This document shows, in pieces, positions 24,124 through 34,177 of a stretch of 64,000 nucleotides of DNA (positions are counted from its first letter, which is position 1; every line of letters begins with the position of its first letter). The translations under genes and the position numbers were made by a program. The stretch spans positions 204,609 to 268,608 of the forward strand of contig NZ_JADMVE010000006.1 in the NCBI RefSeq assembly GCF_015547515.1. Reading direction: 5' to 3'. This stretch comes from Eubacterium sp. 1001713B170207_170306_E7 (GTDB lineage Bacteria > Bacillota > Clostridia > Eubacteriales > Eubacteriaceae). The notes beneath the pieces are model-generated. The model saw only the letters and a list, made by a program, of their open reading frames with translations. It ran no database searches and had not been told where the DNA came from.

Positions 24124-24493
24124 CAAGCGCCTTTACGCGGCGCTGCAGGGCACGGGCCTGACCTCTGGGCAGCCCAAGGTGCTGGAATACCTGAGCAAAA
24201 ATGACGGCAGTGTCCAGAAGGACATCGCGGCCGGCTGCCAGATCGAGCCGGCGACGGTCACCAGCCTGCTGCCCCGGATGGAGGCGGCCGGGCTCATCGA
24301 AAGACGCTCAGAAAACGGCAACCGCCGGTCCCTGTATGTCTATCTGACGGATAAGGGCAGAGCGGACGCCAACCGGATCGGGCAGGCCTTTGCGGATCTG
24401 GAGCGTCAGGCTTTTGAGGATATTGAGGATACGGAGCGCGAAGCGTTTATGTCGGTTTTAGGGAAGATCTGTGAGAACCTGAATGGAAAATAA
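24074..24493 (+). CDS. MarR-family transcriptional regulator
   Basis: A 139-residue winged-helix dimer. The DNA-binding core is LTSGQPKVLEYLSKNDGSVQKDIAAGCQIEPATVTSLLPRMEAAGLIERR with the wing ENGNRRSLYVYLTDKG. It overlaps the end of the membrane/kinase gene and shares its transcript. A 22-bp palindrome over the operon promoter is its likely operator. The start at 24074 follows AAAGGAAAAG; the in-frame codons upstream lack one. Confidence 0.9.
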   Translation: MNQSFHNLLFVSQSLFSKRLYAALQGTGLTSGQPKVLEYLSKNDGSVQKDIAAGCQIEPATVTSLLPRMEAAGLIERRSENGNRRSLYVYLTDKGRADANRIGQAFADLERQAFEDIEDTEREAFMSVLGKICENLNGK

Positions 24494-24532
24494 AGGAACG
24501 GGTTTCAGTTTTCAGTTTTTTTCATAAAAGAC

Positions 24533-24561
24533 TTGTGCTGAGGCTGGTTTTGCAGTATAAT
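24533..24561 (+). promoter_or_regulatory. Promoter upstream of typA
   Basis: TTGTGC (24533-24538), 17-bp spacer, TATAAT (24556-24561). The -35 box is weak. Confidence 0.55.
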
Positions 24562-24598
24562 AAAGGACGGATTAATTTTCAATCAATGCAATTTTGAA

Positions 24599-24632
24599 AA
24601 GATATCCAGGGGGAGGCCCTGGGTATCTTTTT
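24599..24632 (+). terminator. Hairpin with T-run in the typA leader
   Basis: AGATATCCAGGG and CCCTGGGTATCT around GGAGG, then TTTTT. It lies between the promoter at 24533 and typA, so it acts either as an attenuator or as the end of a short RNA of about 65 nt. It can also be the terminator of marR. Confidence 0.65.
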
Positions 24633-24676
24633 CTGATTATACCTCTTGACTGTCTGCGGTGAACCTTTATCCCCCA

Positions 24677-24695
24677 TGCTCAAAAGACTCAAAAC
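24677..24695. repeat. Intergenic palindrome, left half only
   Basis: TGCTCAAAAGACTCAAAAC, the left arm of the palindrome family, without the inverted partner, 44 bp before typA. Probably a decayed copy. Confidence 0.75.
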
Positions 24696-24738
24696 ACCGG
24701 ATACAGTGAAAATTTTTAATGAAGAAAGCAGGAAACAT

Positions 24739-26556
<1,818 letters not shown>

Positions 26557-26566
26557 GATAAAAGCG

Positions 26567-26599
26567 AGAACCCGTATCACGGCGATACGGGTTCTTTTT
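26567..26599 (+). terminator. Terminator of typA
   Basis: GAACCCGTATC and GATACGGGTTC around ACGGC, followed by TTTTT. A near-identical stem occurs after the CsoR-like gene at 39128. Confidence 0.9.
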
Positions 26600-26666
26600 G
26601 ATTCTCAGGCAAAATTAATACAAAGTGGGTATACTAGACTTAGAAAGAAATGAAAGGAGCTGGCAG

Positions 26667-27845
26667 ATGGTATTTAAGAAGAAAAATATGAAGGATTATA
26701 TCCTCCTGATCACCTATGCGGTCTGCCTGCTCATGGCGCTGGTCAACATCCAATATATCTGGAACGGCCTGGGCATTCTGGTGGATATTGTCATGCCCAT
26801 GCTCATCGGAATCGGGATCGCCTTTGTGCTCAACATTCCCATGAGCTTTTTCGAGCGCTATGTCTTTAAGTTCATGAACCGGATCCGGGGCAGGCGGCTG
26901 AGGGAAAAGGGCAAGCGGGCCGCGGCCATGGTGCTCACCTTTATCTTTATCGGCCTGCTGATCACCGGAGTGGTCACCTTTGTGATCCCCCAGCTCCAGA
27001 AAAGTATTGAGATGCTCATCACCAAATTTCCGGGCTATGTGGCCAGCTTTAACCTGCTGGTCAACCAGGTGCTGGAATGGCTGCACCTGCCCGAGGACGC
27101 CTGGAACCAGCTCTCGAGCCAGTGGCAGGACCTGTTCCCCAAAATCAGCAGCAGCCTGATCGGGGCCATGCCGGAGATTGTCAACACGACGGTCAGCATC
27201 ACCCAGGGCGTGTTCAACTTTCTCATGGGCTTTATCATCTCGGTCTATATGCTGGCCGACAAGGAACGCCTGCTGGCGCTGAAGGATAAGCTCATGTACG
27301 CCTATATCCCGGACAGGGCCAGGCTGTTTATCAACGAGGTGGGCCACACGGCCAACCAGACCTTCCACGGCTTTATCGCCGGACAGATCACCGAGGCCTT
27401 TATCCTGGGCACGCTGTGCGCCGCCGGGCTGGCCATTCTGCGGGTGCCCTACGCGCTGCTCATCGGCGTGCTGGTGGGTGTGACGAGTATTATCCCCATC
27501 TTCGGGGCTTTTCTGGGCGCAGTGCCCAGCGGGCTGATTCTGCTGGTGGTCAAGCCGGTGTACTGCCTGATCTTTATTGTTTACATCATCTGCCTGCAGC
27601 AGGTGGAGAGCAATGTGATCTACCCCAAGGTGGTGGGCACCTCGGTGGGGATTTCGGGCCTGTGGGTGCTGATCGGCATGCTGCTGGGCGGCAGCTTCTT
27701 CGGCTTTACGGGCATGATCCTGGGCATACCGGGCTTCGCGGTGCTGTACTCAGTGGTGCGCACCCTGACCAATGCCCGCATCGCCAGAAAGCAGGCGGCC
27801 GAGCGGCGCGAGACCATCGAGGTGAAGGATTTGGAAGATTCATAA
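26667..27845 (+). CDS. AI-2E family transporter
   Basis: A 392-residue membrane protein of the AI-2E/PerM-like family with seven or eight hydrophobic segments. Typical blocks are FPGYVASFNLLVNQVLEWL in the central soluble part, then GQITEAFILGTLCAAGL, SIIPIFGAFLGAVPS and VESNVIYPKVVGTSVGISGLW. Members export autoinducer-2 or small ions, and the substrate cannot be read from sequence. The start at 26667 follows GAAAGGAG. The rhodanese gene begins 32 bp later in the same direction. Confidence 0.88.
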   Translation: MVFKKKNMKDYILLITYAVCLLMALVNIQYIWNGLGILVDIVMPMLIGIGIAFVLNIPMSFFERYVFKFMNRIRGRRLREKGKRAAAMVLTFIFIGLLITGVVTFVIPQLQKSIEMLITKFPGYVASFNLLVNQVLEWLHLPEDAWNQLSSQWQDLFPKISSSLIGAMPEIVNTTVSITQGVFNFLMGFIISVYMLADKERLLALKDKLMYAYIPDRARLFINEVGHTANQTFHGFIAGQITEAFILGTLCAAGLAILRVPYALLIGVLVGVTSIIPIFGAFLGAVPSGLILLVVKPVYCLIFIVYIICLQQVESNVIYPKVVGTSVGISGLWVLIGMLLGGSFFGFTGMILGIPGFAVLYSVVRTLTNARIARKQAAERRETIEVKDLEDS

Positions 27846-27877
27846 ATTAAAATCAAAAATATAAAGGAGTGAATGAC

Positions 27878-28210
27878 ATGAGTCGGGAATTAAAAAGTAT
27901 TGAACCGGACGAATTGGAGGCTTTACTGGAAAAAAATGATGGAAACACCGTCTTATTGGATATTCGGGACAAAATGGAAATTCACAATGAGTTTGAGGAT
28001 CAGGCGAATGTGGTGAACATTCCGCTCAAGCTTTTGCCCTCGCAGCTGGAGGCCCTCGCGCCTTTTAAGGATAAGACCATTGTGCTGGTGTGCCGGTCGG
28101 GCATGCGGGCGTCCAGAGCCCAGAAGCTGCTGGCCCAGAAGGGCTTTAAGGACCTGCGGGTGCTGAAGGGCGGCGTGGTGCTCTGGGAAAGGTTTAAGAA
28201 CCATTCATAA
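27878..28210 (+). CDS. Single-domain rhodanese-like sulfurtransferase
   Basis: A 110-residue rhodanese domain. The active-site loop is VCRSGMRAS with the persulfide-carrying cysteine, and LLDIRDKMEIHNEFEDQANVVNIPL is the usual N-terminal half. Such proteins pass sulfane sulfur between partners; the partner here is unknown. AAAGGAG stands 8 bp before the ATG at 27878. Confidence 0.9.
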   Translation: MSRELKSIEPDELEALLEKNDGNTVLLDIRDKMEIHNEFEDQANVVNIPLKLLPSQLEALAPFKDKTIVLVCRSGMRASRAQKLLAQKGFKDLRVLKGGVVLWERFKNHS

Positions 28211-28228
28211 TTTTGTCTGAAGATATGA

Positions 28229-28277
28229 TGCTCAAAAGACTCAAAACAGCCTGTGAAAGGGTTTTGAGTCTTTTGAG
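28229..28277. repeat. Intergenic palindrome, copy 2 (full), acting as terminator
   Basis: CTCAAAAGACTCAAAAC and its inverted copy, followed by eight T. It lies between the convergent rhodanese and GGDEF genes and can terminate transcription of the former. Confidence 0.85.
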
Positions 28278-28285
28278 TGTTTTTT

Positions 28286-31012
28286 TTATGGGGTATTATT
28301 TTTTTTGTACGGTGTGATGTCGTGGCAGGACAGCAGCCAGGCCGGCGTATTTTTCCAGGAAATCACGGAGGCGTCGGCGGCCGACCAGACCTTGAGCACC
28401 GGATTGTAAACCTCCAGGGTGGAGCTGTTGTTCTCAGCGCTCAGCCCCCGGACCGGACAGGCCTCGCAGGGGGTTTCCTGGTCGAAAAAGGCCTGGTGGC
28501 AGGTCATGCCCACCTCGGAGGCGGGCGCGATGCTTTTGGTTTTGCGGTTGATGTACAGGAGCCGGTAGCTGGCGGGCTCGACGACATAAATCCAGGCGTT
28601 CTGGCTGTCGAGCACCTCTGTGAGCGCGGCCAGGGACTGCTCGGCGCGGTCCTGGGCCCGTTTTTTGAGCAGAAAGGTGCTCAGAATCTCGGCGATAAAG
28701 GACAGGGCGCTCACCTGCTCCTGGGTCCAGAGGCGGTTGCTGCGGCATTCGTCAAAGCCCACGTAGCCCTTGGCGTGGCCGTTATCGTTGATGGCGCACT
28801 GGAGCAGGGATTTGACGCCCTGAGGGGCCAGAATGGCGTACTCGGCCTCGGACAGGGTGCGGATATCCTGACAGTAGAAAATGCCGTTTTCGTCGAAGTT
28901 TTCCAGGTAATGGCCCTTCAGGTCATCCTCGTAGGAGAGCAGGGCCAGGTTCTCGATCTCGGGCGTGATGCCCTCGTTGCACCACTCGAAGGTGTTGCTG
29001 CAGTACAGGTCGTCCTCGCTGTTTTCAAAGATATAGACCCGGCTGACGTCGAACTGGCGTCCGACGATCTCGAGGATGGAGCTGACCGCTGCCTCCAGGT
29101 CGATGGACTGGTAGAGGATGCGGAAAACGTACTCCACCAGCTGGCTGTTGAGGGCGTGCGGGACCGACTCGGTGTCCGAATCAATGCGGGCGCCGACGGC
29201 GCTGTACATGCCGGATGCCGCGTCCTTAAAGGCCATGTCCTCAATGGTCTGGTTAAAGACGACGAACTGGTTTTTGCCCTGCCGTTTGGCCTGGTAGAGG
29301 GCGTAGTCGGCACATTTGTAGAGAGCGTGGAAGTCCACGGCGTTATCCGGATAGCAGGCAATGCCAATGCTGCAGGAGGTATCGCCGCCGTCGAAGTTGA
29401 ACTCGTCGAGGTGGTGGAAATTCTCAAGGACCTGGACGGCCTTGGCGGTCGCCACCGCGGTGGCGGGAATATCCCGCAGAAAGACGATGAACTCATCGCC
29501 GCCGATGCGGCCCACGATATCGCTGCTTCGGAACAACGACTGGATCTTGGCGGAGATTTCCATGAGGAAGGCGTCACCGAACAGGTGCCCCCGGGTGTCG
29601 TTGACGTTTTTGAAATTGTCAATGTCGATGATCATCAGGGCGCAGCGGGTGTTCTCCTCGCAGAAGGAAAGCTGGCTTTCGATGAGGCTCTCGGCGGTCC
29701 CCTTGTTGTAGAGCTTGGTGAGGGTGTCGCGCTGGGCCTTCTGGGTCAGCTCCTCGGATTTCTTCCGTTCGTTGTCGATGTCGACGAAAACGCCCACGGC
29801 CTTAAAGGGATGGCCGCTCTCATCGTACTGGGCGGTGATGCGCACACGGCACCAGAGGTACAGCCCGTCGTTTTTCTGGATGCGCACCTCGGCCTCCACA
29901 TAGGACTCGCCGTTGCGGATACGGTTTAAGATGCCGGCAAAAACAGGCACGTCGGCCGGGTGGAGGTGGGATTTGGCGGTGAGGTTCACGCTCACGTTCT
30001 CGGTGATGGGCTGATAGCCGAATTTTTTCTGCCAGTTGTGGGAAAACACAAAATTATCCCGCCGGATATCCCACTCGAAGATGATGTCATTGGCCTGATC
30101 CATGATGATCTCATGGCGCTCCAGGCTCAGGCGCAGGTTCTCCTGGGCCTCCTTGCCGGCAGTGTCGTCGATGAGAATGCAGTAGAAGGACGGCGGCCCG
30201 TCACTGGTGGTGATGAGCTGGCCCTTGTCAAGCACCCAGATGGTCCTGCCGTCGCCCCGGGTCACCCGGTATTCGATCTGCTTGGTGTTGCTGAGGCCCA
30301 TCTGGCGCTCCACCTCCTGCCAGGTGGCGGCCCGGTCCCGGGGGTCGATCATGGCGAAAAAGCTGTCGTTGAATTTCTCGCGGATTTCAGAGCGGGTGTA
30401 GCCGAACATGGAAAGAAAGCCGTCGTTAACCTGCAAAATGGTCAGGCGGGCGTCGTACAGGCAGCGGAAAATGCCGCCCGGAATGTTTTCGGTCAGCTGC
30501 TGAAGGTCCCGGTTGCGGGCGTCCAGCTCCCTGGTGGTGTCCTCGATCAGCTTGTGGACATTGGCGTCAGGGGGCAGGTCCATATCGCGCAGAAGGGCGT
30601 CCGGCCCGTCGGGATTGGCATAAATCCGGGCGAGGTGCAGTTGGCGGAGCAGGATCCTGCCGCCGATGAGGCTGCAGGCCAGGCTGGCGGAAAGGCGCAC
30701 GTCGTGCCCGGAACGCTCCGGGGCGTTATGGCGCAGGGTCAGCTGGCACTCGGCCAGACAGTTTTCCGGCCCCAGGGCTGTGGTCTGGACGCTGGATTCC
30801 AGGACCGTAAAGGCATGGGGAGACCGCTTGAAATCCTCGCGGAGGATGGTCTCCAGGCGCCCGGAACCAGCAGGCGCACAATCGTGATGAAACAGGCCGG
30901 ACCAGATCACGTCTTCTGCGGCCATGCTGCATATCTTCTCAATGTCTCTCTCTTCAAAATAGGCTCTTTGCAGCGCTCCAACAAAGGCCTGCGTCTTGCT
31001 TTCGATGCTCAT
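28286..31012 (-). CDS. Diguanylate cyclase with SnoaL-like, PAS, GGDEF and GAF domains
   Basis: A 908-residue soluble signalling protein. In order it has an N-terminal SnoaL-like region (about 1-140), a PAS domain (165-290), a second PAS (300-420), GGDEF (430-590) with an intact RIGGDEF active site, a GAF domain (620-770) and a C-terminal PAS-like segment with CHQAF and CEACPVRG cysteines. It should make cyclic di-GMP. Placing the cyclase in the middle, with sensors on both sides, is unusual. GAGG precedes the ATG. No transmembrane helix is seen. Confidence 0.88.
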   Translation of the reverse strand: MSIESKTQAFVGALQRAYFEERDIEKICSMAAEDVIWSGLFHHDCAPAGSGRLETILREDFKRSPHAFTVLESSVQTTALGPENCLAECQLTLRHNAPERSGHDVRLSASLACSLIGGRILLRQLHLARIYANPDGPDALLRDMDLPPDANVHKLIEDTTRELDARNRDLQQLTENIPGGIFRCLYDARLTILQVNDGFLSMFGYTRSEIREKFNDSFFAMIDPRDRAATWQEVERQMGLSNTKQIEYRVTRGDGRTIWVLDKGQLITTSDGPPSFYCILIDDTAGKEAQENLRLSLERHEIIMDQANDIIFEWDIRRDNFVFSHNWQKKFGYQPITENVSVNLTAKSHLHPADVPVFAGILNRIRNGESYVEAEVRIQKNDGLYLWCRVRITAQYDESGHPFKAVGVFVDIDNERKKSEELTQKAQRDTLTKLYNKGTAESLIESQLSFCEENTRCALMIIDIDNFKNVNDTRGHLFGDAFLMEISAKIQSLFRSSDIVGRIGGDEFIVFLRDIPATAVATAKAVQVLENFHHLDEFNFDGGDTSCSIGIACYPDNAVDFHALYKCADYALYQAKRQGKNQFVVFNQTIEDMAFKDAASGMYSAVGARIDSDTESVPHALNSQLVEYVFRILYQSIDLEAAVSSILEIVGRQFDVSRVYIFENSEDDLYCSNTFEWCNEGITPEIENLALLSYEDDLKGHYLENFDENGIFYCQDIRTLSEAEYAILAPQGVKSLLQCAINDNGHAKGYVGFDECRSNRLWTQEQVSALSFIAEILSTFLLKKRAQDRAEQSLAALTEVLDSQNAWIYVVEPASYRLLYINRKTKSIAPASEVGMTCHQAFFDQETPCEACPVRGLSAENNSSTLEVYNPVLKVWSAADASVISWKNTPAWLLSCHDITPYKKNNTP

Positions 31013-31179
31013 CCTTACACCTCTTCCGGCAGGTTCTCTGCGCGATTATCCTTCACGTGTGATCATCCTCAAAATCACTAAAATCACTTTTCACAGCGGC
31101 AAAGCGCTATGGCGGGAGACCGGTTTTCAAAATTAATTAATTTATGCTATTATACAGCTAAAAGCCCTAAATAACAAGC

Positions 31180-31216
31180 GAAAAGAAAAAGAGACCCCCG
31201 CGTGAAAGCGGGGGTT
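31180..31216 (-). terminator. Terminator of leuA
   Basis: On the minus strand ACCCCCGC and GCGGGGGT arms are followed by CTCTTTTTCTTTT, 56 bp after the leuA stop. Confidence 0.85.
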
Positions 31217-31271
31217 AGAATCCAGACGCAGGATACTAAGGGCCGTTTATTCTAAGGCCGGAACAGGCCTT

Positions 31272-32930
31272 TTACAGGGCCCGGTTGATGGCTGAAACCA
31301 GTGCGGTAACGGAGGCGACGATGATGTCGTTGTGGATACCGGCGCCCCAGACGGTGCGGCCGCCGGGCATGGTGATGCCCACATAGGCGGCGGCCTGGGA
31401 GGTCGAGCCTTCTTCCAGCGCGTGCTCCTTATAGATCAGGTCGGTATACGGGGTGTCGAGATAGTCCTTGAGCGCGTTGCTGACCGCGTCGAAGCGGCCG
31501 TTGCCCTCGGCGGCGACCATGGTTTTCTGTCCGTCGCGCTCAATGGTGATGGTGGCTTTGATGTGTTCGCCCACCTGCTCGAAATGGTATTCGGGCAGGG
31601 TGACCGGGTGCTGGATATTGACATAGGTTCTTTCAAAAATATCCCGGACCTCCTCGGCGGAGAGCTCCTTGTGCTTGTGGTCGGACACGTCCTTGACCGC
31701 ATAGCCCAGGTCCTCGCGCATGCCCTTTGGCAGGTCGTAGCCGTACTTCTGTTCCAGCACATAGCCGATGCCGCCCTTGCCGGACTGGCTGTTGATCCGG
31801 ATCACATCCTTTTCGTAGCGGCGGCCCAGGTCGGTGGGGTCGATGAGCAGGTAAGGCACGGTCCACTGGTCGCAGTGCTTTTCCTCACGCCACTGCATGC
31901 CCTTGGCGATGGCGTCCTGGTGGGAGCCGGAGAAAGCGGCAAAGACCAGCGCGCCGCTGTAGGGCTGGCGTTCGTAGACGTGCATGCGGGTGGTGCGCTC
32001 GTACACCTCGGTGATCTGGGGCAGATTGCTGAAATCGAGTCCCGGGTCCACGCCGTGGGTGTACATGTTCAGCGCCAGGGTGATGATGTCCACGTTGCCG
32101 GTGCGTTCGCCGTTGCCAAAGAGGGTGCCCTCAATGCGGTCGGCTCCGGCCAGAAGGCCCAGCTCGGTGTCGGCCACGGCGCAGCCGCGGTCATTGTGGG
32201 GGTGCAGCGAGACGATGACGTGCTCGCGGTTATTCAGGTTTTTACACATGTATTCAATCTGGCTGGCGTACACGTGGGGCATGGACATGGACACGGTGAC
32301 GGGCAGGTTGATGATGACCTTGCTGTCCGCGGTGGGTTTCCAGACGTCGAGCACAGCGTTGCAGATGTCCAGGGCGAAATCGACCTCGGTACCGGTAAAG
32401 CTCTCTGGCGAATACTGGAACTGGAAGTTGCCCTCGGTTTCAGCGGCCAGGTCTCTGAGCATGACGGCTCCGTCCACGGCGATCTGGATAATCTCTTCCT
32501 TGGATTTGCGGAAGACCTGCTCGCGCTGGGCCACAGAGGTGGAGTTGTACAGGTGGACAACGGATTTCTTGCAGCCCTCCAGCGCCGCGAAGGTTTTGCG
32601 GATAATGTGCTCTCTTGCCTGGGTGAGCACCTGAATGGTCACGTCGTCGGGGATCAGGTCCTGCTCGATCAGGGTTCTCAGAAAGACGTACTCGGTTTCG
32701 GAGGCCGCCGGGAAGCCGACCTCGATTTCCTTAAAGCCCACGGCCACCAGGGTTTTAAAATATTCGATCTTTTCCTCCAGGCTCATGGGAATGATGAGGG
32801 CCTGGTTGCCGTCGCGCAGGTCCACTGAGCACCAGATCGGCGCTTTGGTAATGTATTCCTTGTGCACCCAGTCGGTGGATTCTTCGGGGGGCATAAAATA
32901 ACCGCGTGTGTATTTTTTGGGGTTCATCAT
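31272..32930 (-). CDS. leuA: 2-isopropylmalate synthase
   Basis: First committed enzyme of leucine synthesis, condensing acetyl-CoA with 2-ketoisovalerate. It has 552 residues from the chosen start, the length of the LeuA form with an RYFMPPEE-like N-terminus. APIWCSVDLRDGNQALI starts the HMGL barrel, SLHPHNDRGCAVADTELGLLAGADRIEGTLFGNGERTGNVD carries the metal ligands, and a C-terminal leucine-binding regulatory domain follows. The frame stays open much further upstream through two 135-bp repeats, but AAAGGAG lies 8 bp before the ATG at 32930. Expression is governed by the T-box leader. Confidence 0.95.
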   Translation of the reverse strand: MMNPKKYTRGYFMPPEESTDWVHKEYITKAPIWCSVDLRDGNQALIIPMSLEEKIEYFKTLVAVGFKEIEVGFPAASETEYVFLRTLIEQDLIPDDVTIQVLTQAREHIIRKTFAALEGCKKSVVHLYNSTSVAQREQVFRKSKEEIIQIAVDGAVMLRDLAAETEGNFQFQYSPESFTGTEVDFALDICNAVLDVWKPTADSKVIINLPVTVSMSMPHVYASQIEYMCKNLNNREHVIVSLHPHNDRGCAVADTELGLLAGADRIEGTLFGNGERTGNVDIITLALNMYTHGVDPGLDFSNLPQITEVYERTTRMHVYERQPYSGALVFAAFSGSHQDAIAKGMQWREEKHCDQWTVPYLLIDPTDLGRRYEKDVIRINSQSGKGGIGYVLEQKYGYDLPKGMREDLGYAVKDVSDHKHKELSAEEVRDIFERTYVNIQHPVTLPEYHFEQVGEHIKATITIERDGQKTMVAAEGNGRFDAVSNALKDYLDTPYTDLIYKEHALEEGSTSQAAAYVGITMPGGRTVWGAGIHNDIIVASVTALVSAINRAL

Positions 32931-32968
32931 GGGTTGTTCTCCTTTTTGTTTTACAGGTATTTTAATCA

Positions 32969-33231
32969 GATCATCTTTTCCTTTAATCCTTTTGATGCCG
33001 GTGTTGAGAAGGATCGAATGAAAAGACATTTGTTTTGTTACCGCTCGTCCGCTGACGCTCCTTACGCGCTGCCAAATTTTTTTAAAATTTGGACAGTTTA
33101 ACGGATCATCTTTTCCTTCAATCCTTTTGATGCCGGTGTTGAGAAGGATCGAATGAAAAGACGTTTGTTTTGTTATCGCTCGTCCGCTGACGCTCCTTAC
33201 GCGCTGCCAAATTTTTTCAAAATTTGGACAA
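32969..33231. repeat. 135-bp tandem duplication between T-box and leuA
   Basis: Two nearly identical units begin at 32969 and 33104 (GATCATCTTTTCC), ending with CCAAATTT...AAATTTGG, a small palindrome. The unit length is a multiple of three and lacks stops on the minus strand, which explains the long leuA frame. It lies inside the untranslated leader downstream of the T-box terminator. Confidence 0.85.
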
Positions 33232-33235
33232 AACA

Positions 33236-33523
33236 TCAAAAAACCGCCTCTACGCGCATTTTTATAAATGACGTATAGAGACGGAAGATTTTATCTTACG
33301 TGGTACCACTCTAATTTCACAGCGTAACGCTGCCTCATTGGCAGATACGGACCGGCAGGGCCTTATATCCTCCTGGGGTAACGGTCAGGAACCGGCGCCG
33401 CCTACTCTCGTAGATTTCAGCTTGCCACTCCGAGGCCAGTTCAGACGCCTTTCCCAACTGCTTCGCATCAACCAGCAGCTTTCTGAATGTTCCGGGAATC
33501 CTACTACTCCTCATCAAGGTGTT
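33236..33523 (-). promoter_or_regulatory. Leucine T-box leader of leuA
   Basis: On the minus strand: stem I with GATGAGGAGTAGTA and the specifier region ending CTCGGAGTGGCAA, in which CTC (33432-33434) reads as Leu. The T-box AGAGTGGTACCACG lies at 33298-33312, followed by a terminator with arms CCGTCTCTA and TAGAGGCGG plus T-run (33236-33284). Uncharged tRNA-Leu should stabilise the antiterminator and allow leuA expression. Confidence 0.92.
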
Positions 33524-33529
33524 GTGATA

Positions 33530-33558
33530 ATCATAATCATTTTAAAGTGATTTGTCAA
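33530..33558 (-). promoter_or_regulatory. Promoter of the leuA T-box transcript
   Basis: On the minus strand TTGACA (33553-33558), 17-bp spacer, TATGAT (33530-33535). Confidence 0.8.
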
Positions 33559-33604
33559 GAAAAAAATTGTTAAAGTTGGGAAACCAATTGTGCGGAGGCG
33601 GTAT

Positions 33605-33800
33605 GGGAGCCTGCGCCTTTTATCCAGATAAGAAAAAAGAGTCCAGGCGCTGCGGATAACGGCCGGGAATCGTGCCGCTTTATTGGAGCAGCCGGACACT
33701 GGAGCGATCGAGGGCTGGCTTTAATAAGGCAGATACAAGGTGTACGTGCAGTGCCCGCAGGACGTCTTTTTGCTTCCTTAGGTAAAAGGCTCCGGCGCTT
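33605..33800. repeat. Interspersed structured repeat, copy 2 of 3
   Basis: Starts GGGAGCCTGCGCCTTTTATCC and ends TTAGGTAAAAGGCTCCGGCG. Tandem with copy 3 at a period of 196 bp and related to copy 1 at 3880-4072. The termini pair over GCCTTTTA/TAAAAGGC. Short reading frames in it are not convincing. Confidence 0.75.
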
Positions 33801-33997
33801 GGGAGCCTGCGCCTTTTATCCAGATAAGAAAAAAGAGTCCAGGCGCTGCGGATAACGGCTGGGAATCGTGCCGTTTTATTGGAGCAGCCGGACACCGGAG
33901 CGATCAGGGGCTGGCTTTAATAAGGCAGATACAAGGTGTACGTGCAGTGCCCGCAGGACGTCTTTTATCTTCCTTAGGTAAAAGGCTCCGGCGCTCA
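33801..33997. repeat. Interspersed structured repeat, copy 3 of 3
   Basis: Second tandem unit. It differs from copy 2 at few positions (for example GGCTGGGAATCGTGCC for GGCCGGGAATCGTGCC). After it, to 34110, only a small hairpin TTGATCCT/AGGATCAA (34002-34030) is seen. Confidence 0.75.
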
Positions 33998-34110
33998 GGT
34001 TTTGATCCTTATGTCAAATCGCAGGATCAACGCCGTCAATGCTTATCCAATCTTACACACACAATCCTTTGACAGCCACGCCACACACACAATGCGTGTG
34101 CCCGACCTTA

Positions 34111-34162
34111 AGCTCAAAAGACTCAAAACCCCCCAGCGTTGAAGTTTTGAGCCTTTTGAGCA
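34111..34162. repeat. Intergenic palindrome, copy 3 (full)
   Basis: GCTCAAAAGACTCAAAAC with the inverted arm GTTTTGAGCCTTTTGAGC. It lies 15 bp after the uppP stop (minus strand) and may serve as its terminator. Confidence 0.82.
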
Positions 34163-34177
34163 TGCCGCTTCATATTT

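Noticed and set aside
28277-29929. Long plus-strand frame opposite the GGDEF gene
   Set aside because: The minus-strand protein has clear PAS/GGDEF/GAF domains; the antisense frame has Val/Ala/Gly-rich sequence without a family and arises from GC-rich codon use.
31332-32828. Long plus-strand frame opposite leuA
   Set aside because: Antisense shadow of a conserved enzyme; no ribosome-binding site and no recognisable domain.
32931-33239. N-terminal extension of leuA through the two 135-bp repeats
   Set aside because: A good ribosome-binding site stands before the ATG at 32930, the extension lies in the T-box leader, and LeuA proteins of this type begin with the residues after 32930.
33514-33895. 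Two minus-strand reading frames starting MSGCSNK within the 196-bp repeats
   Set aside because: They only mirror the repeat units, lack ribosome-binding sites and have low-complexity, basic composition; the repeats look structural.
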